A stretch of DNA of 64,000 bases from Streptomyces sp. TLI_105 (GTDB taxonomy: Bacteria > Actinomycetota > Actinomycetes > Streptomycetales > Streptomycetaceae), in the NCBI RefSeq assembly GCF_900105415.1, contig NZ_FNSM01000001.1:2394501-2458500 (forward strand), given 5' to 3'. Made by a program: the position numbers and the translations under genes. Under the pieces are notes generated by a model. It had not been told where the DNA came from. It saw only the letters and a program-made list of their open reading frames with translations, and did no database searches. Of this stretch, positions 54,309-62,754 are shown piece after piece (positions within the stretch are counted from its first letter, which is position 1; every line of letters starts with the position of its first letter).

Positions 54309-55245
54309 ATCCACTCCTCAGTCCGTGCGAACGCCGGTCCCGGGTCAGGGACAGGCCCACCACTCCCATAACGAGCAGAAGTTCCGCAGGGGTCGGGAGC
54401 CCGGGCAATCCGTTCAGATTGCGCGGGGACACACTATGCGACGGACCTGACGCGGTCCCGGCACCGGCTCCACCGTCCGGCACGGCGGAGAAGGTCTCCC
54501 GCTGCTCCAGCGTGCGCCAGTGTCCGAAGGGCCAGGCGATCACCACGGCACGCCCGAGGATCTGCTCCTCGGAGACGGTGCCGTGGTCCTTCTCGTCGAG
54601 GTGGAAGCGGGAGTCGGCCGAGTCGGACCGGTGGTCGCCCATGACGAAGACGCGGCCCTGCGGGACCTTCACCTCGAAGGGGATCTTCGACGGCGGGTTC
54701 CCGGGATGCAGGTACGGCTCGTCGAGCGGCACGCCGTTGACGCTGATCCGTCCGTCCGCGCCGCAGCAGCGGACGGTGTCGCCGCCGACGGCGACGACCC
54801 GTTTGATGAGGTCCCGGTCGTCGGCCGAGGGCAGCAGGCCGATGAAGGTCAGGGCCTGCTTGGCCTGCTTGACGCCGATCGGGTCGTCGGCGGCCGGCGC
54901 GGCCTCCTGCTGGAGCCAGTTGCCGGGGTCCTTGAAGACGACGACGTCGCCGCGCTCGGGATGCGAGCCGAACCAGGGCGTGAGCTTGTCGACGAGGACC
55001 CGGTCGTCGATCCGGATCGTCTGCTCCATGGAGCCGGAGGGGATGACGAACGCCTGGACCAGGAAGGTCTTGAGGACGAGCGCGATGAGCACGGCCACCG
55101 TGATCAGGACGGGGATCTCCCGGATCGCGGAGCGCTGCCGGCGCCGCTTGACCTTGCGGGCGAGCCTGCGGCGCTCGGCCCGTCCGGGCAGGGCCGCGCC
55201 CTGTCCGGCGGCGGGCCCGCCGGGCGGACGGCCCCGGCTACCCAT
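54232..55245 (-). CDS. Type I signal peptidase (second of four)
   Basis: A 337-residue protease. The basic N-terminal region (RKVKRRRQRSAIRE) precedes an anchor (VLITVAVLIALVLKTFLV). Catalytic Ser72 is in IPSGSMEQ and Lys148 in LIKRVVAVGGD; GDHRSDSADSR is the third box. A C-terminal hydrophobic segment (LLLVMGVVGLSL) is followed by a basic tail that extends into the next gene. Substrate preference among the four paralogues cannot be read from sequence. Confidence 0.9.
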   Translation of the reverse strand: MGSRGRPPGGPAAGQGAALPGRAERRRLARKVKRRRQRSAIREIPVLITVAVLIALVLKTFLVQAFVIPSGSMEQTIRIDDRVLVDKLTPWFGSHPERGDVVVFKDPGNWLQQEAAPAADDPIGVKQAKQALTFIGLLPSADDRDLIKRVVAVGGDTVRCCGADGRISVNGVPLDEPYLHPGNPPSKIPFEVKVPQGRVFVMGDHRSDSADSRFHLDEKDHGTVSEEQILGRAVVIAWPFGHWRTLEQRETFSAVPDGGAGAGTASGPSHSVSPRNLNGLPGLPTPAELLLVMGVVGLSLTRDRRSHGLRSGCGGFGRRRTIRTRWARGEGRRGLRR

Positions 55246-56014
55246 GGGCTCCCGCTCCGTGTCCGTCGGCCGACGGGGCCGGTACGGCGGCGAAGGCGTC
55301 GGTGCCGGGCACGGTGGACCAGCGGCCGAAGGGCCAGGCGATCCAGTCGGCGCGGCCGACGACCTTGTCGACGGGGACCATGCCGCCGCCGGCGCTGCCG
55401 AGGTGGTCGCGGGAGTCGCTGGACTGGCTGCGGTGGTCGCCCATCACCCAGAGCCTGTCCGGCGGGACGACGATGTCGAAGGGCACGCTGGAGGGACGGT
55501 CGCCGAGCATCACGTACCGCTCCTCGACGGGGGTGCCGTTGACGGTGAGCCGGCCGTCCTTGTCGCAGCAGACGACCCGGTCGCCGCCGGTGCCGACGAC
55601 CCGCTTCACGAAGTCGGTCTCGTCGGGCTCGGCGAGGCCGAGGGCGGCCGCCCCGTCGTGCAGGAGTCCGGTGACCGGATTGCCCCGGGGCTGCTCCTCC
55701 ACGAAGGAGCCGGTGCCGTCGAAGACGACGACGTCACCCCGGGCCGGCTCGTTGCCGAAACGGTACGCCAGCTTGTTCACGAGGATCCGGTCGCCGACCT
55801 GGAGCGTCGGCTCCATGGAGCCGCTGGGAATCAGGAACGGCTGGATGACGAAGTGGCTCAGGAGCAGCAGGAAGGCCACGCAGGCGCCGCCCACGAGGGC
55901 GGTGCGCCGCCAGGAGGGGGTGCGCCCGGAGTCGTCGGGAACGCGCGCGGAGCGCGACCCCTCCTCCGTGTCGGAAGAGGGATCGCGCTCCGTGTGCTGT
56001 GCTTCGGTGTCCAT
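55238..56014 (-). CDS. Type I signal peptidase (first of four)
   Basis: A 258-residue protease with an anchor at residues ~38-60, Ser66 in IPSGSMEPT, Lys137 in FVKRVVGTGGD and box GDHRSQSSDSR. It lacks a second hydrophobic segment at the C-terminus, so it has a single anchor like the SipW type. It is the first lepB-type gene after rplS, 69 nt away. The overlaps between genes 1-2 and 2-3 imply one transcript. Confidence 0.9.
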   Translation of the reverse strand: MDTEAQHTERDPSSDTEEGSRSARVPDDSGRTPSWRRTALVGGACVAFLLLLSHFVIQPFLIPSGSMEPTLQVGDRILVNKLAYRFGNEPARGDVVVFDGTGSFVEEQPRGNPVTGLLHDGAAALGLAEPDETDFVKRVVGTGGDRVVCCDKDGRLTVNGTPVEERYVMLGDRPSSVPFDIVVPPDRLWVMGDHRSQSSDSRDHLGSAGGGMVPVDKVVGRADWIAWPFGRWSTVPGTDAFAAVPAPSADGHGAGAHG

Positions 56015-56083
56015 CGCTGGCAGAGCCTATCCGGCCCGTCTGTGCGAGGAATCGGAAGCGTGGGGCGTGCCGGGAGCCGGGGC

Positions 56084-56434
56084 TCAGCGGTCGCGCTTCT
56101 CCTTGATCTTGGCAGCCTTGCCGCGCAGCTCACGCAGGTAGTAGAGCTTGGCGCGACGGACGTCACCGCGGGTCACGAGCTCGATCTTCTCGAAGATCGG
56201 GCTGTTCACCGGGAAGGTGCGCTCGACGCCGACGGAGAACGAGACCTTGCGGACCGTGAAGGTCTCGCTGACGCCCGAACCCTGGCGGCGGATGACGACG
56301 CCCTTGAACTGCTGGATACGGGAGCGGTTGCCCTCGATGACGCGCACGTGGACGTTCACGGTGTCGCCGGGGCGGAAGGCGGGGAGGTCGGAGCGGAGCG
56401 CGCCCGCGTTGACCTGGTCGAGCAGGGAGGCCAT
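56084..56434 (-). CDS. rplS: 50S ribosomal protein L19
   Basis: A 116-residue L19 with the family features [38 protein letters not shown] and [20 protein letters not shown]. The ATG at 56434 gives the standard length; an upstream TTG-like extension is not supported. It is 127 nt after trmD, in the conserved rpsP-KH-rimM-trmD-rplS order. Confidence 0.97.
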   Translation of the reverse strand: MASLLDQVNAGALRSDLPAFRPGDTVNVHVRVIEGNRSRIQQFKGVVIRRQGSGVSETFTVRKVSFSVGVERTFPVNSPIFEKIELVTRGDVRRAKLYYLRELRGKAAKIKEKRDR

Positions 56435-56561
56435 GGAGGTCTCTTTCCTCGCTGATGCCACAGGTCATCAGCGGTACGTTCGAATGATTGGGGGCGTCGT
56501 ACGTCTCCGGCGGCGTCGTTCCCCCTGTGGCAGGGGCGCACGCCGGACGGACGACAGCGGC

Positions 56562-57383
56562 CTATTCTTCCACGCCCTCGACCTTGCGCCAAAATCGGCC
56601 GCCGGGCTCGGGCGCCCACCCCATCATCGAGAGGACCTCGCGGTCCTTCTTGTCGAAGGCGGCGGGGTCGCAGCGTTCGATGAGGTCGGGCCGGTTGGCC
56701 GCGGTGCGCCGGAAGGCCTCGTCGCGCCGCCAGCGGGCGATCTTGCCGTGGTGCCCGCTGAGGAGGACGTCGGGGATGGCCCGGCCGCGCCACTCGGGGG
56801 GCTTGGTGTAGACGGGGCCCTCCAGGAGGTTGGCCATGGCGCCGGGGGCGAAGGAGTCGTCCCGGTGGGACTCGGCGTTGCCGAGGACGCCGGGCAGCAG
56901 GCGCGCGACGGCCTCGGTGACGACGAGGACGGCCGCCTCGCCGCCGGCGAGGACGTAGTCGCCGATGGAGACCTCGTAGACCGGCATCCGGGTCGCGTAC
57001 TCGTCCATGACCCGGCGGTCGATGCCCTCGTAGCGGGCCGGCGTGAAGATCAGCCAGGGCCGCTCGGAGAGCTCGACGGCGAGTTCCTGGGTGAAGGGGC
57101 GGCCGCTGGGGGTCGGGACGACGAGGACCGGGCCGTGCGCCCCGGCCTCGTAGCCGTCGGCGAGCGTCTGGTCGAGCGCGTCGCCCCAGGGCTCGGTCTT
57201 CATGACCATGCCGGGGCCGCCGCCGTAGGGGGTGTCGTCGACCGTGTTGTGCCGGTCGTAGGTCCAGTCCCGCAGGTGGTGCACATGGACGTCGAGCTGC
57301 CCACGCGCGCGTGCCTTGCCGACGAGGGAGACGTTCAGCGGTTCGAGGTACTCGGGGAAGATCGTGACGACGTCGAGCCTCAT
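56562..57383 (-). CDS. trmD: tRNA (guanine37-N1)-methyltransferase
   Basis: A 273-residue SPOUT enzyme methylating G37 of tRNAs. The knot motifs are [20 protein letters not shown], the [13 protein letters not shown] and [13 protein letters not shown] loops, and [19 protein letters not shown]. The ATG at 57383 overlaps the rimM stop by ATGA. Length is typical for actinobacteria. Confidence 0.96.
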   Translation of the reverse strand: MRLDVVTIFPEYLEPLNVSLVGKARARGQLDVHVHHLRDWTYDRHNTVDDTPYGGGPGMVMKTEPWGDALDQTLADGYEAGAHGPVLVVPTPSGRPFTQELAVELSERPWLIFTPARYEGIDRRVMDEYATRMPVYEVSIGDYVLAGGEAAVLVVTEAVARLLPGVLGNAESHRDDSFAPGAMANLLEGPVYTKPPEWRGRAIPDVLLSGHHGKIARWRRDEAFRRTAANRPDLIERCDPAAFDKKDREVLSMMGWAPEPGGRFWRKVEGVEE

Positions 57384-57946
57384 GCCTGCTCCTCGGCGGC
57401 CTCGTCGCCGTCGTCGCGGGAGGAGACGATCTCGGCGCGGTCGTCGATCAGGCCGGGCGGCGGGTCGATCACGGCCCGCTGCTCCTCCAGGTCGATCTCG
57501 GTGACGATCTCCTCGACGAAGGGGATCATCAGCTCGGTGCCGTCGGGGCGCTCGACGATGAAGAGGTCCTGGGACGGCAGGTGGGAGATCTCGGTGATGC
57601 GGCCGATCTCGGTGCCGTCGGCGAGGACGACGTCGAGGTCGATCAGCTGGTGGTCGTAGTACTCGTCCTCCTCCTCGGGCATCTCCGTGGGGTCGACCTC
57701 GGCGATGAGGAGGATGTTGCGCAGGGCCTCGGCGGCGGTGCGGTCGCGGACGCCCTCGAAGCGCAGCAACAGTCGGCCGCTGTGGACGCGGCCGGTCTCG
57801 ATGGTCAGCGGCCCGGCGGAGGCCGGGTCGGTGAGGAGTACGGCACCGGGGCCGAGCCTGAGCTCGGGCTCGTCCGTCCGCACCTCGACGGTGACCTCGC
57901 CCTTGATGCCGTGGGCGCGGCCGATCCGCGCGACTACCAACTGCAC
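57380..57946 (-). CDS. rimM: 16S rRNA processing protein RimM
   Basis: A 188-residue maturation factor that binds S19 in the 30S head. The N-terminal RimM domain starts [19 protein letters not shown], and the PRC barrel contains [12 protein letters not shown] and [15 protein letters not shown] chose the GTG at 57946, with SD upstream; an earlier GTG at 57967 adds seven residues that do not fit the family. The acidic C-terminus is longer than in E. coli. Confidence 0.94.
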   Translation of the reverse strand: MQLVVARIGRAHGIKGEVTVEVRTDEPELRLGPGAVLLTDPASAGPLTIETGRVHSGRLLLRFEGVRDRTAAEALRNILLIAEVDPTEMPEEEDEYYDHQLIDLDVVLADGTEIGRITEISHLPSQDLFIVERPDGTELMIPFVEEIVTEIDLEEQRAVIDPPPGLIDDRAEIVSSRDDGDEAAEEQA

Positions 57947-57986
57947 TGCTCCACACTCTCCTGTCACACAGCTCGTACGTACGACA

Positions 57987-58024
57987 ACGGGCCGGGGTGG
58001 GCTCTTCAGCCCTCCCCGGCCCGT
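57987..58024 (-). terminator. Hairpin between the KH-protein gene and rimM
   Basis: A 17-bp stem with one mismatch (57987-58003 with 58008-58024) and a CTTC loop lies 34 nt past the KH-protein stop. It is an intra-operon attenuator or terminator. Confidence 0.8.
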
Positions 58025-58057
58025 GCCGGCACAACTAAGGTGATGCTGCCGACCTGC

Positions 58058-58297
58058 TCAGCGGACCTGGTCCACGTCGACGAGGTCGACGCGGATCCCC
58101 CGGCCGCCGATGGCGCCCACGACGGTGCGCAGCGCACGCGCGGTGCGGCCGTTGCGGCCGATCACCTTGCCGAGGTCGTCGGGGTGGACCCGGACCTCCA
58201 GCACGCGGCCCCGGCGCAGGTTGCGCGAGGCGACCTGCACCTCGTCGGGGTTGTCGACGATGCCCTTCACGAGGTGCTCGAGAGCCTCCTCGAGCAT
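58058..58297 (-). CDS. khpA: KH-domain RNA-binding protein KhpA
   Basis: A 79-residue protein with a single KH domain; the GxxG loop is IGRNGRTARAL. Opening MLEEALEHLVKGIVDNPD is typical of KhpA. KhpA pairs with KhpB/Jag in other Gram-positives to bind RNA. It lies 2 nt downstream of rpsP. Confidence 0.93.
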   Translation of the reverse strand: MLEEALEHLVKGIVDNPDEVQVASRNLRRGRVLEVRVHPDDLGKVIGRNGRTARALRTVVGAIGGRGIRVDLVDVDQVR

Positions 58298-58299
58298 GA

Positions 58300-58743
58300 T
58301 CAGGCCTCGGTCGACTCGGTGGACGCGGCCTCGGCCTCGTCAGCCTTCTTGTCGGCCTTCTTGGCCTTCGGGGTGATGGCCTCACCCTTGTCGTCGCCGC
58401 TCTCGAGGGTCTTCGCGAACTCGTCGAACGAGGCGCGCTTCGCCTCCTTCGTGGCGGGGACGAGCAGAGCCTTCTCGGGGGCCGGCAGACCCTTGTGCTT
58501 CTGCCAGTCGCCGGTGAGCTTCAGGATGGCGAGAACCGGCTCGGTCGGCTGGGCGCCGACGGACAGCCAGTACTGCGCACGCTCGGAGTCGACCTCGATA
58601 CGCGACGGGTTGTACGTCGGGTGGTAGAGGCCGATCTCCTCGATCGCGCGACCGTCACGACGGGTGCGCGAGTCGGCGACGACGATGCGGTAGTGCGGCT
58701 GGCGGATCTTACCGAGGCGCTTGAGCTTGATCTTGACTGCCAC
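58300..58743 (-). CDS. rpsP: 30S ribosomal protein S16
   Basis: A 147-residue S16. The core [19 protein letters not shown] and [19 protein letters not shown] is standard. About 60 extra C-terminal residues, Lys/Glu/Ala-rich, are an actinobacterial extension. It starts with GTG at 58743. It heads the rpsP-khpA-rimM-trmD unit; the 154-nt region upstream holds its promoter. Confidence 0.96.
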   Translation of the reverse strand: MAVKIKLKRLGKIRQPHYRIVVADSRTRRDGRAIEEIGLYHPTYNPSRIEVDSERAQYWLSVGAQPTEPVLAILKLTGDWQKHKGLPAPEKALLVPATKEAKRASFDEFAKTLESGDDKGEAITPKAKKADKKADEAEAASTESTEA

Positions 58744-58897
58744 TGGAGTGGTGTCTCCTGGTCTTGACGTGGTTGGGCACTTGAGATGCCACGTGGGGTT
58801 GCGGTACTCGGATGCCCGATGGACGCGTCAGCCGGAGGAGAGAGGGGTCCTGTGCGACTGTCGAGTACAGCTAGCCATTGTGCCACACGCCGCCGAC

Positions 58898-59491
58898 TCA
58901 GTTGGCGGCGCCCACTGTCTCGGGGATGCGGAAGGGCTTGCCGCAGCCGCCGCAGACGATCGGGGCCTGGGCCAGCACCGACGGCACCACGCGCACGTTC
59001 CGTCCGCAGTCGCAGACGGCCTTGACGCGCACGCCGCCGCCCGAGGAGCCGTGCCGGGCGGCCGGTCCGCGGAAGGAGCGCTTGGTGTCGGCGGCCGTGG
59101 CGACCGTGTGCGCCTTGAGGGCGCGCTGGAGCCGCTCGATGGTGGGCCGGTAACGGCGCCTGGCCTCGGGGTTGAGCGTGACCAGGGAGAAGCCGCTGCT
59201 GGCGTGCGGCTCCTCGGGATGGTCGAGGCCCATCTCCTCGGCGATCGCGAGGAATCTGCGGTTGTGATAGCGGCCGGCGCGGGAGGTGTCGCGGACACCT
59301 CGGGCGGCGGCGATGCCGTGGACTGCCTCGTGGAGCAGTCTTTCGAAGGAGAGTTCGGCGCCGCAGGCGGACGAGGACTCTCCGATCAGGGACTCGGGCG
59401 CGGCAAGATCGGGCAGCTCGGGGTGGTGCCGCTGAATGTCGGCCCACGCCTGTGCCAGCTCTGCGGCGAGAACAGGTGGTGTCGTGCTCAC
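58898..59491 (-). CDS. SprT-like putative metalloprotein
   Basis: A 197-residue protein. The zinc-protease-like motif HEAVH is in LLHEAVHGIAAARGVRDTS, followed by RYHNRRFLAIAEEMGLDHP. A C-terminal zinc ribbon has CDCG and CGGCG pairs. The arrangement matches SprT-like proteins, distant relatives of SPRTN proteases. The GTG at 59491 is chosen because the stretch from the possible upstream GTG at 59620 does not look like the family. The substrate is unknown. Confidence 0.78.
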   Translation of the reverse strand: MSTTPPVLAAELAQAWADIQRHHPELPDLAAPESLIGESSSACGAELSFERLLHEAVHGIAAARGVRDTSRAGRYHNRRFLAIAEEMGLDHPEEPHASSGFSLVTLNPEARRRYRPTIERLQRALKAHTVATAADTKRSFRGPAARHGSSGGGVRVKAVCDCGRNVRVVPSVLAQAPIVCGGCGKPFRIPETVGAAN

Positions 59492-59866
59492 GTCGCGTAC
59501 AACGAGCCGAAGTGCCCCCGGGTTCCATTCCGGGGCATCCCAAATATTTTGCACGTACCCGTCAGTTTCCCTTGATGTGTCCCGACGCGGGGCCAGTGCC
59601 CCGATCTGCGGAGGAGTCACGCAGGGAACGTCAAGCCGGTGCGTAGTAGCGCATACGCCCCGCGCGTGGCCGCGGTCCGCGCGCCCCCTGAAGGGCCGGA
59701 GCGGCCCGGGGAAACCGTGGCGAGCACACTACCGGCTCCCCACGCAAGGCGGCGCACCGCCCTCCCCCGGGTGAATGGTCCGGCGCGACCACTGGACGCG
59801 GCCCGGGATGCGCAGTTCCCTGGCTACGGGGGGCTGTCGTCCGAGTACGGATTGGGGCGCTTTTCC
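59492..59866. other. Intergenic region between divergent SprT-like and methyltransferase genes
   Basis: 375 nt without a convincing gene. An A/T-rich patch at 59543-59551 (AAATATTTT), the only one nearby, could be the -10 area of the SprT-like gene. The minus-strand frame stays open to 59620. No RNA gene, terminator or repeat is seen. Confidence 0.5.
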
Positions 59867-60592
59867 ATGACACCTACGCTCGTCCCGCACCACCCCGCGC
59901 GCGACTGGGCCGAGATCCAGGAACGGATGCTGGTCCCGCTCTACGAGGCGGTGTACGACCGCCTGGACGTGGGCGCGGGTTCCCGGCTGCTCGGCCTGGG
60001 CTGCGGCTCCGGCCTGGCCCTCCTGATGGCCGCGGCGCGGGGAGCGCGGGTCGCCGGCGTGGACCGGGACCACGCGCGCGTGGAGCTGGCGAGGGAGCGG
60101 CTGCCGGAGGACGTCACGGTCACGGAGGAACCCCCGGAGGACCTGCCGTACGACGTGATCACGGCCTTCCACGTGAGGGACGGGATCCTCCCCGAGCTCC
60201 GGGCGCTCACCCGTACGGCCCAATCGGGCACCGCCGTCGTCCTCGCCGACTGGGGGCCGCCGGAGCGGTGCGCCACGGAGCCGGTGCTGCGGGTCGCGGC
60301 CAGGCTCGCGGACCGCGGGCCCGTGCCGGGGATCGACCTGGACGCGCTGGTCGCCGGGGCGGGGCTGCGGCCGGCCGGCTCGGGCCGGGTGGCCTGCCCC
60401 TTCGGATACGCGGACGGGGCCAGCGCGGTGCGCGGGCTGCTGTCGACGGGCGTCTTCGACGAGGCCGTCCGTGCGACGGAACCCTCGCAGGTGGAGAAGG
60501 AGATCGAGGAGGCACTCGCCCCGTACGTCCGCCCGGACGGGACGGTGTGGATGCCGAATGTCTTCCGGTACGTGGTCGCCAGGGTGCCGTAG
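59867..60592 (+). CDS. SAM-dependent methyltransferase (class I)
   Basis: A 241-residue class I methyltransferase with SAM motif I LLGLGCGSGLALLMAAARG, VAGVDRD (motif II) and YDVITAFHVRDG. It resembles UbiE-like small-molecule methyltransferases of Streptomyces; the substrate is unknown. The ATG at 59867 lacks a strong SD. It is flanked by the SprT-like gene and the tandem repeat and is the only plus-strand gene in the last 17 kb. Confidence 0.82.
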   Translation: MTPTLVPHHPARDWAEIQERMLVPLYEAVYDRLDVGAGSRLLGLGCGSGLALLMAAARGARVAGVDRDHARVELARERLPEDVTVTEEPPEDLPYDVITAFHVRDGILPELRALTRTAQSGTAVVLADWGPPERCATEPVLRVAARLADRGPVPGIDLDALVAGAGLRPAGSGRVACPFGYADGASAVRGLLSTGVFDEAVRATEPSQVEKEIEEALAPYVRPDGTVWMPNVFRYVVARVP

Positions 60593-60602
60593 TCCATCAG
60601 GT

Positions 60603-60681
60603 CTGGATCCGGGATGTCGGATCCAGGATGTCGGATCCAGGATGTCGGATCCAGGATCCGGGGATGTCGGATCCAGGATCC
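60603..60681. repeat. 14-bp tandem repeat rich in GGATCC
   Basis: Three perfect tandem copies of GATGTCGGATCCAG (60613-60626, 60627-60640, 60641-60654) and a fourth after an 8-nt spacer (60663-60676). GGATCC occurs seven times in 77 bp. CTGGATCC at 60603 pairs with GGATCCAG in the first repeat, so the array can fold into hairpins. It lies between two convergent genes. Confidence 0.9.
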
Positions 60682-60693
60682 GGCCCGCCCCCC

Positions 60694-62622
60694 TCAGACC
60701 GACTCCTCCCCCGCCCTCCGACGCGCGATGCCCGCCGCGCGATAGGCCGCGTCCTCCTCCAGGGTCTCGTTGGCCAGGAGCGCCTCGGCCAGGGCGTCCA
60801 GTCGGTCGCGGTGCTCGCGGAGCTGTCGTACGGCGCTCTCGTAGCACTCGTCGACGATGCGGCGCATCTCCTCGTCGACGGTGTCGAGGGTGGCGGGGGC
60901 GGCGGAGAGCCCGTACGCCTGCTGGGCGTCGCTCGGGATGGCGGTGAGGCGGCCGACGCGTTCGCTCATGCCCCAGCGGCCCGCCATGCCCCGGGCGATG
61001 TTGGTGACCTGTTCGAGGTCGCTCTCGGCGCCGGTGGTGATGACGCCGAAGACGACCTTTTCGGCCGCCATCCCGCCGAGGGCGCCGATGATCCGGCCGC
61101 GCAGGTAGTCCTCGGTGTAGGCGTACTTGTCGGCGTCGGGGGTCGACAGGGTGACACCGAGGGCCCGGCCGCGCGGCACGATGGTGATCTTGCGGACCGG
61201 GTCGGCGCCGGGCTGGAGCATGCCGAGCAGGGCGTGCCCGCTCTCGTGGTACGCGGTCCGGCGCCGCTCCTCCAGGGGCATCACGAGGGGCCGCTCGGCG
61301 CCGAGCTGGACCTTCTCCAGGGCGTCGGACAGATCGGACCGGGTGACGGCCTTCTGCTCGCGCTTGACCGCGAGGAGGGCGGCCTCGTTGGCGAGGTTGG
61401 CGAGCTCGGCGCCGGTCATGCCGGGGGTGGTCCGGGCGACGTGCTCCAGGTCGACGTCCTTGGCCAGCGGGATCTCCCGCGTGTGGATCTTCAGGATGGC
61501 CTCGCGGCCGCCCCGGTCGGGCGGGTTGACGTGGACGATCCGGTCGAAGCGGCCCGGCCGGGTGAGGGCCGGGTCGAGGACGTCGGCGCGGTTGGTGGCG
61601 GCGAGGACGATGACTCCCTCGGAGCCGGTGAAGCCGTCCATCTCGGTGAGGATCTGGTTGAGGGTCTGCTCGCGCTCGTCGTGCCCGCCCATTCCGGCGC
61701 CACCGCCCCGGGCCCGGCCGATGGTGTCGATCTCGTCGATGAAGATGATCGCGGGGGCGACCTTGCGGGCCTCGGCGAACAGCTCGCGGACGCGGGAGGC
61801 GCCGACGCCCACGATCATCTCGATGAACTCGGAGGCGGAGGCCGAGAAGAACGGCACCCCGGCCTCGCCCGCGACGGCCCGGGCCAGCAGGGTCTTGCCG
61901 GTGCCGGGAGGGCCCGCGAGGAGCACACCGCGGGGCATCTTGGCGCCCATCTCGCGGTAGGCCTGCGGGTTCTTCAGGAAGTCGACGACGTCGTTGAGCT
62001 CGCCCTCGACCTCGTCGATGCCGGCGACGTCCTCGAAGGTGGTGCGCTTGCCGCCCTCCAGCTCGACCGGTTTCGGCGGCTGCTTGCGGCCGAGCATGCC
62101 ACCCGCTCCGCCCATGCCCGCGCGCATCCGGCGGGCGATGAACACCCACAGCACGACGAGCAGCAGCATCGGCGCCAGCGAGATCAGGAGATTGGCGAGG
62201 AAGCTGCGCTCCTGGACGACGGGCCGGGCGGTGACGGTGACGTTCTGCTTGGTCAGCTGCGCCCACAGGTCGTCGTCGGCGAAGGCCGGCCGCTGGGTCT
62301 GGAACTTGGTGTAGTCGCCCTCGCCGTCGGGAACGGGCTGCTTGTTCTTCAGCTGCCCCTGGATCGCGTCGCCCTTGGAGTAGATCTTGGTGACGTTCCC
62401 GGCGGCGACCTGCTTGTCGAACTCGGTGTACGAGATCGTCGGCCCGTCGCCCTCGTTGAAGAACGACAGCACGATGTTGGCGATCAGGTACACGACGAGC
62501 GCGGTGAGGATGAGGCTGCCCCAGCCTCCCGGCATCCTCTTCTTCGGCGACGGGGGCGGCGGGGCCCCTTCCGAGCGCCAGGGCTGATCGGTCCGGTCGC
62601 GCGGGGGTACGGGGTTGGCCAC
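60694..62622 (-). CDS. ftsH: FtsH-family AAA+ zinc metalloprotease
   Basis: A 642-residue membrane protease. Two membrane segments (~35-54 and ~141-162) bracket a periplasmic-side domain. The AAA module has Walker A GPPGTGKT (237-244), Walker B IIFIDEID and a second region of homology, [20 protein letters not shown]. The zinc site HESGH is at 459-463. The GTG at 62622 with GAGGAG is chosen over earlier in-frame starts. It degrades membrane and short-lived cytoplasmic proteins. A second ftsH elsewhere in the genome is likely, as in S. coelicolor. Confidence 0.94.
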   Translation of the reverse strand: MANPVPPRDRTDQPWRSEGAPPPPSPKKRMPGGWGSLILTALVVYLIANIVLSFFNEGDGPTISYTEFDKQVAAGNVTKIYSKGDAIQGQLKNKQPVPDGEGDYTKFQTQRPAFADDDLWAQLTKQNVTVTARPVVQERSFLANLLISLAPMLLLVVLWVFIARRMRAGMGGAGGMLGRKQPPKPVELEGGKRTTFEDVAGIDEVEGELNDVVDFLKNPQAYREMGAKMPRGVLLAGPPGTGKTLLARAVAGEAGVPFFSASASEFIEMIVGVGASRVRELFAEARKVAPAIIFIDEIDTIGRARGGGAGMGGHDEREQTLNQILTEMDGFTGSEGVIVLAATNRADVLDPALTRPGRFDRIVHVNPPDRGGREAILKIHTREIPLAKDVDLEHVARTTPGMTGAELANLANEAALLAVKREQKAVTRSDLSDALEKVQLGAERPLVMPLEERRRTAYHESGHALLGMLQPGADPVRKITIVPRGRALGVTLSTPDADKYAYTEDYLRGRIIGALGGMAAEKVVFGVITTGAESDLEQVTNIARGMAGRWGMSERVGRLTAIPSDAQQAYGLSAAPATLDTVDEEMRRIVDECYESAVRQLREHRDRLDALAEALLANETLEEDAAYRAAGIARRRAGEESV

Positions 62623-62704
62623 GTGGCTCTCCTCGGGGCGGCAGTGGCCCCAGTATCGAAGAGCGGGACAACTCGGGCATCGCGGGCAGTCCGGAGGGAT
62701 GAAA

Positions 62705-62741
62705 AGGGGCCCGGGGCGGTTTCGCACCGCCCCGGGCCCCT
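62705..62741 (-). terminator. Terminator of ffh
   Basis: A perfect 16-bp stem (AGGGGCCCGGGGCGGT, 62705-62720, with 62726-62741) and a TTCGC loop lie 14 nt past the ffh stop. Confidence 0.92.
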
Positions 62742-62754
62742 CACACCGGACCGA

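Noticed and set aside
56470..56490. GTTCGAAT stretch resembling the T-loop of a tRNA
   Set aside because: No acceptor, D or anticodon arms can be folded around it; it lies in the rplS leader.
60603..60681. Possible CRISPR or attachment site
   Set aside because: The repeats are contiguous 14-mers without spacers, and no integrase is nearby.
59729..62680. A very long minus-strand open frame (over 900 codons) across ftsH and the methyltransferase
   Set aside because: It is a GC-rich shadow of real genes in other frames; it is arginine- and proline-rich and has no family resemblance.
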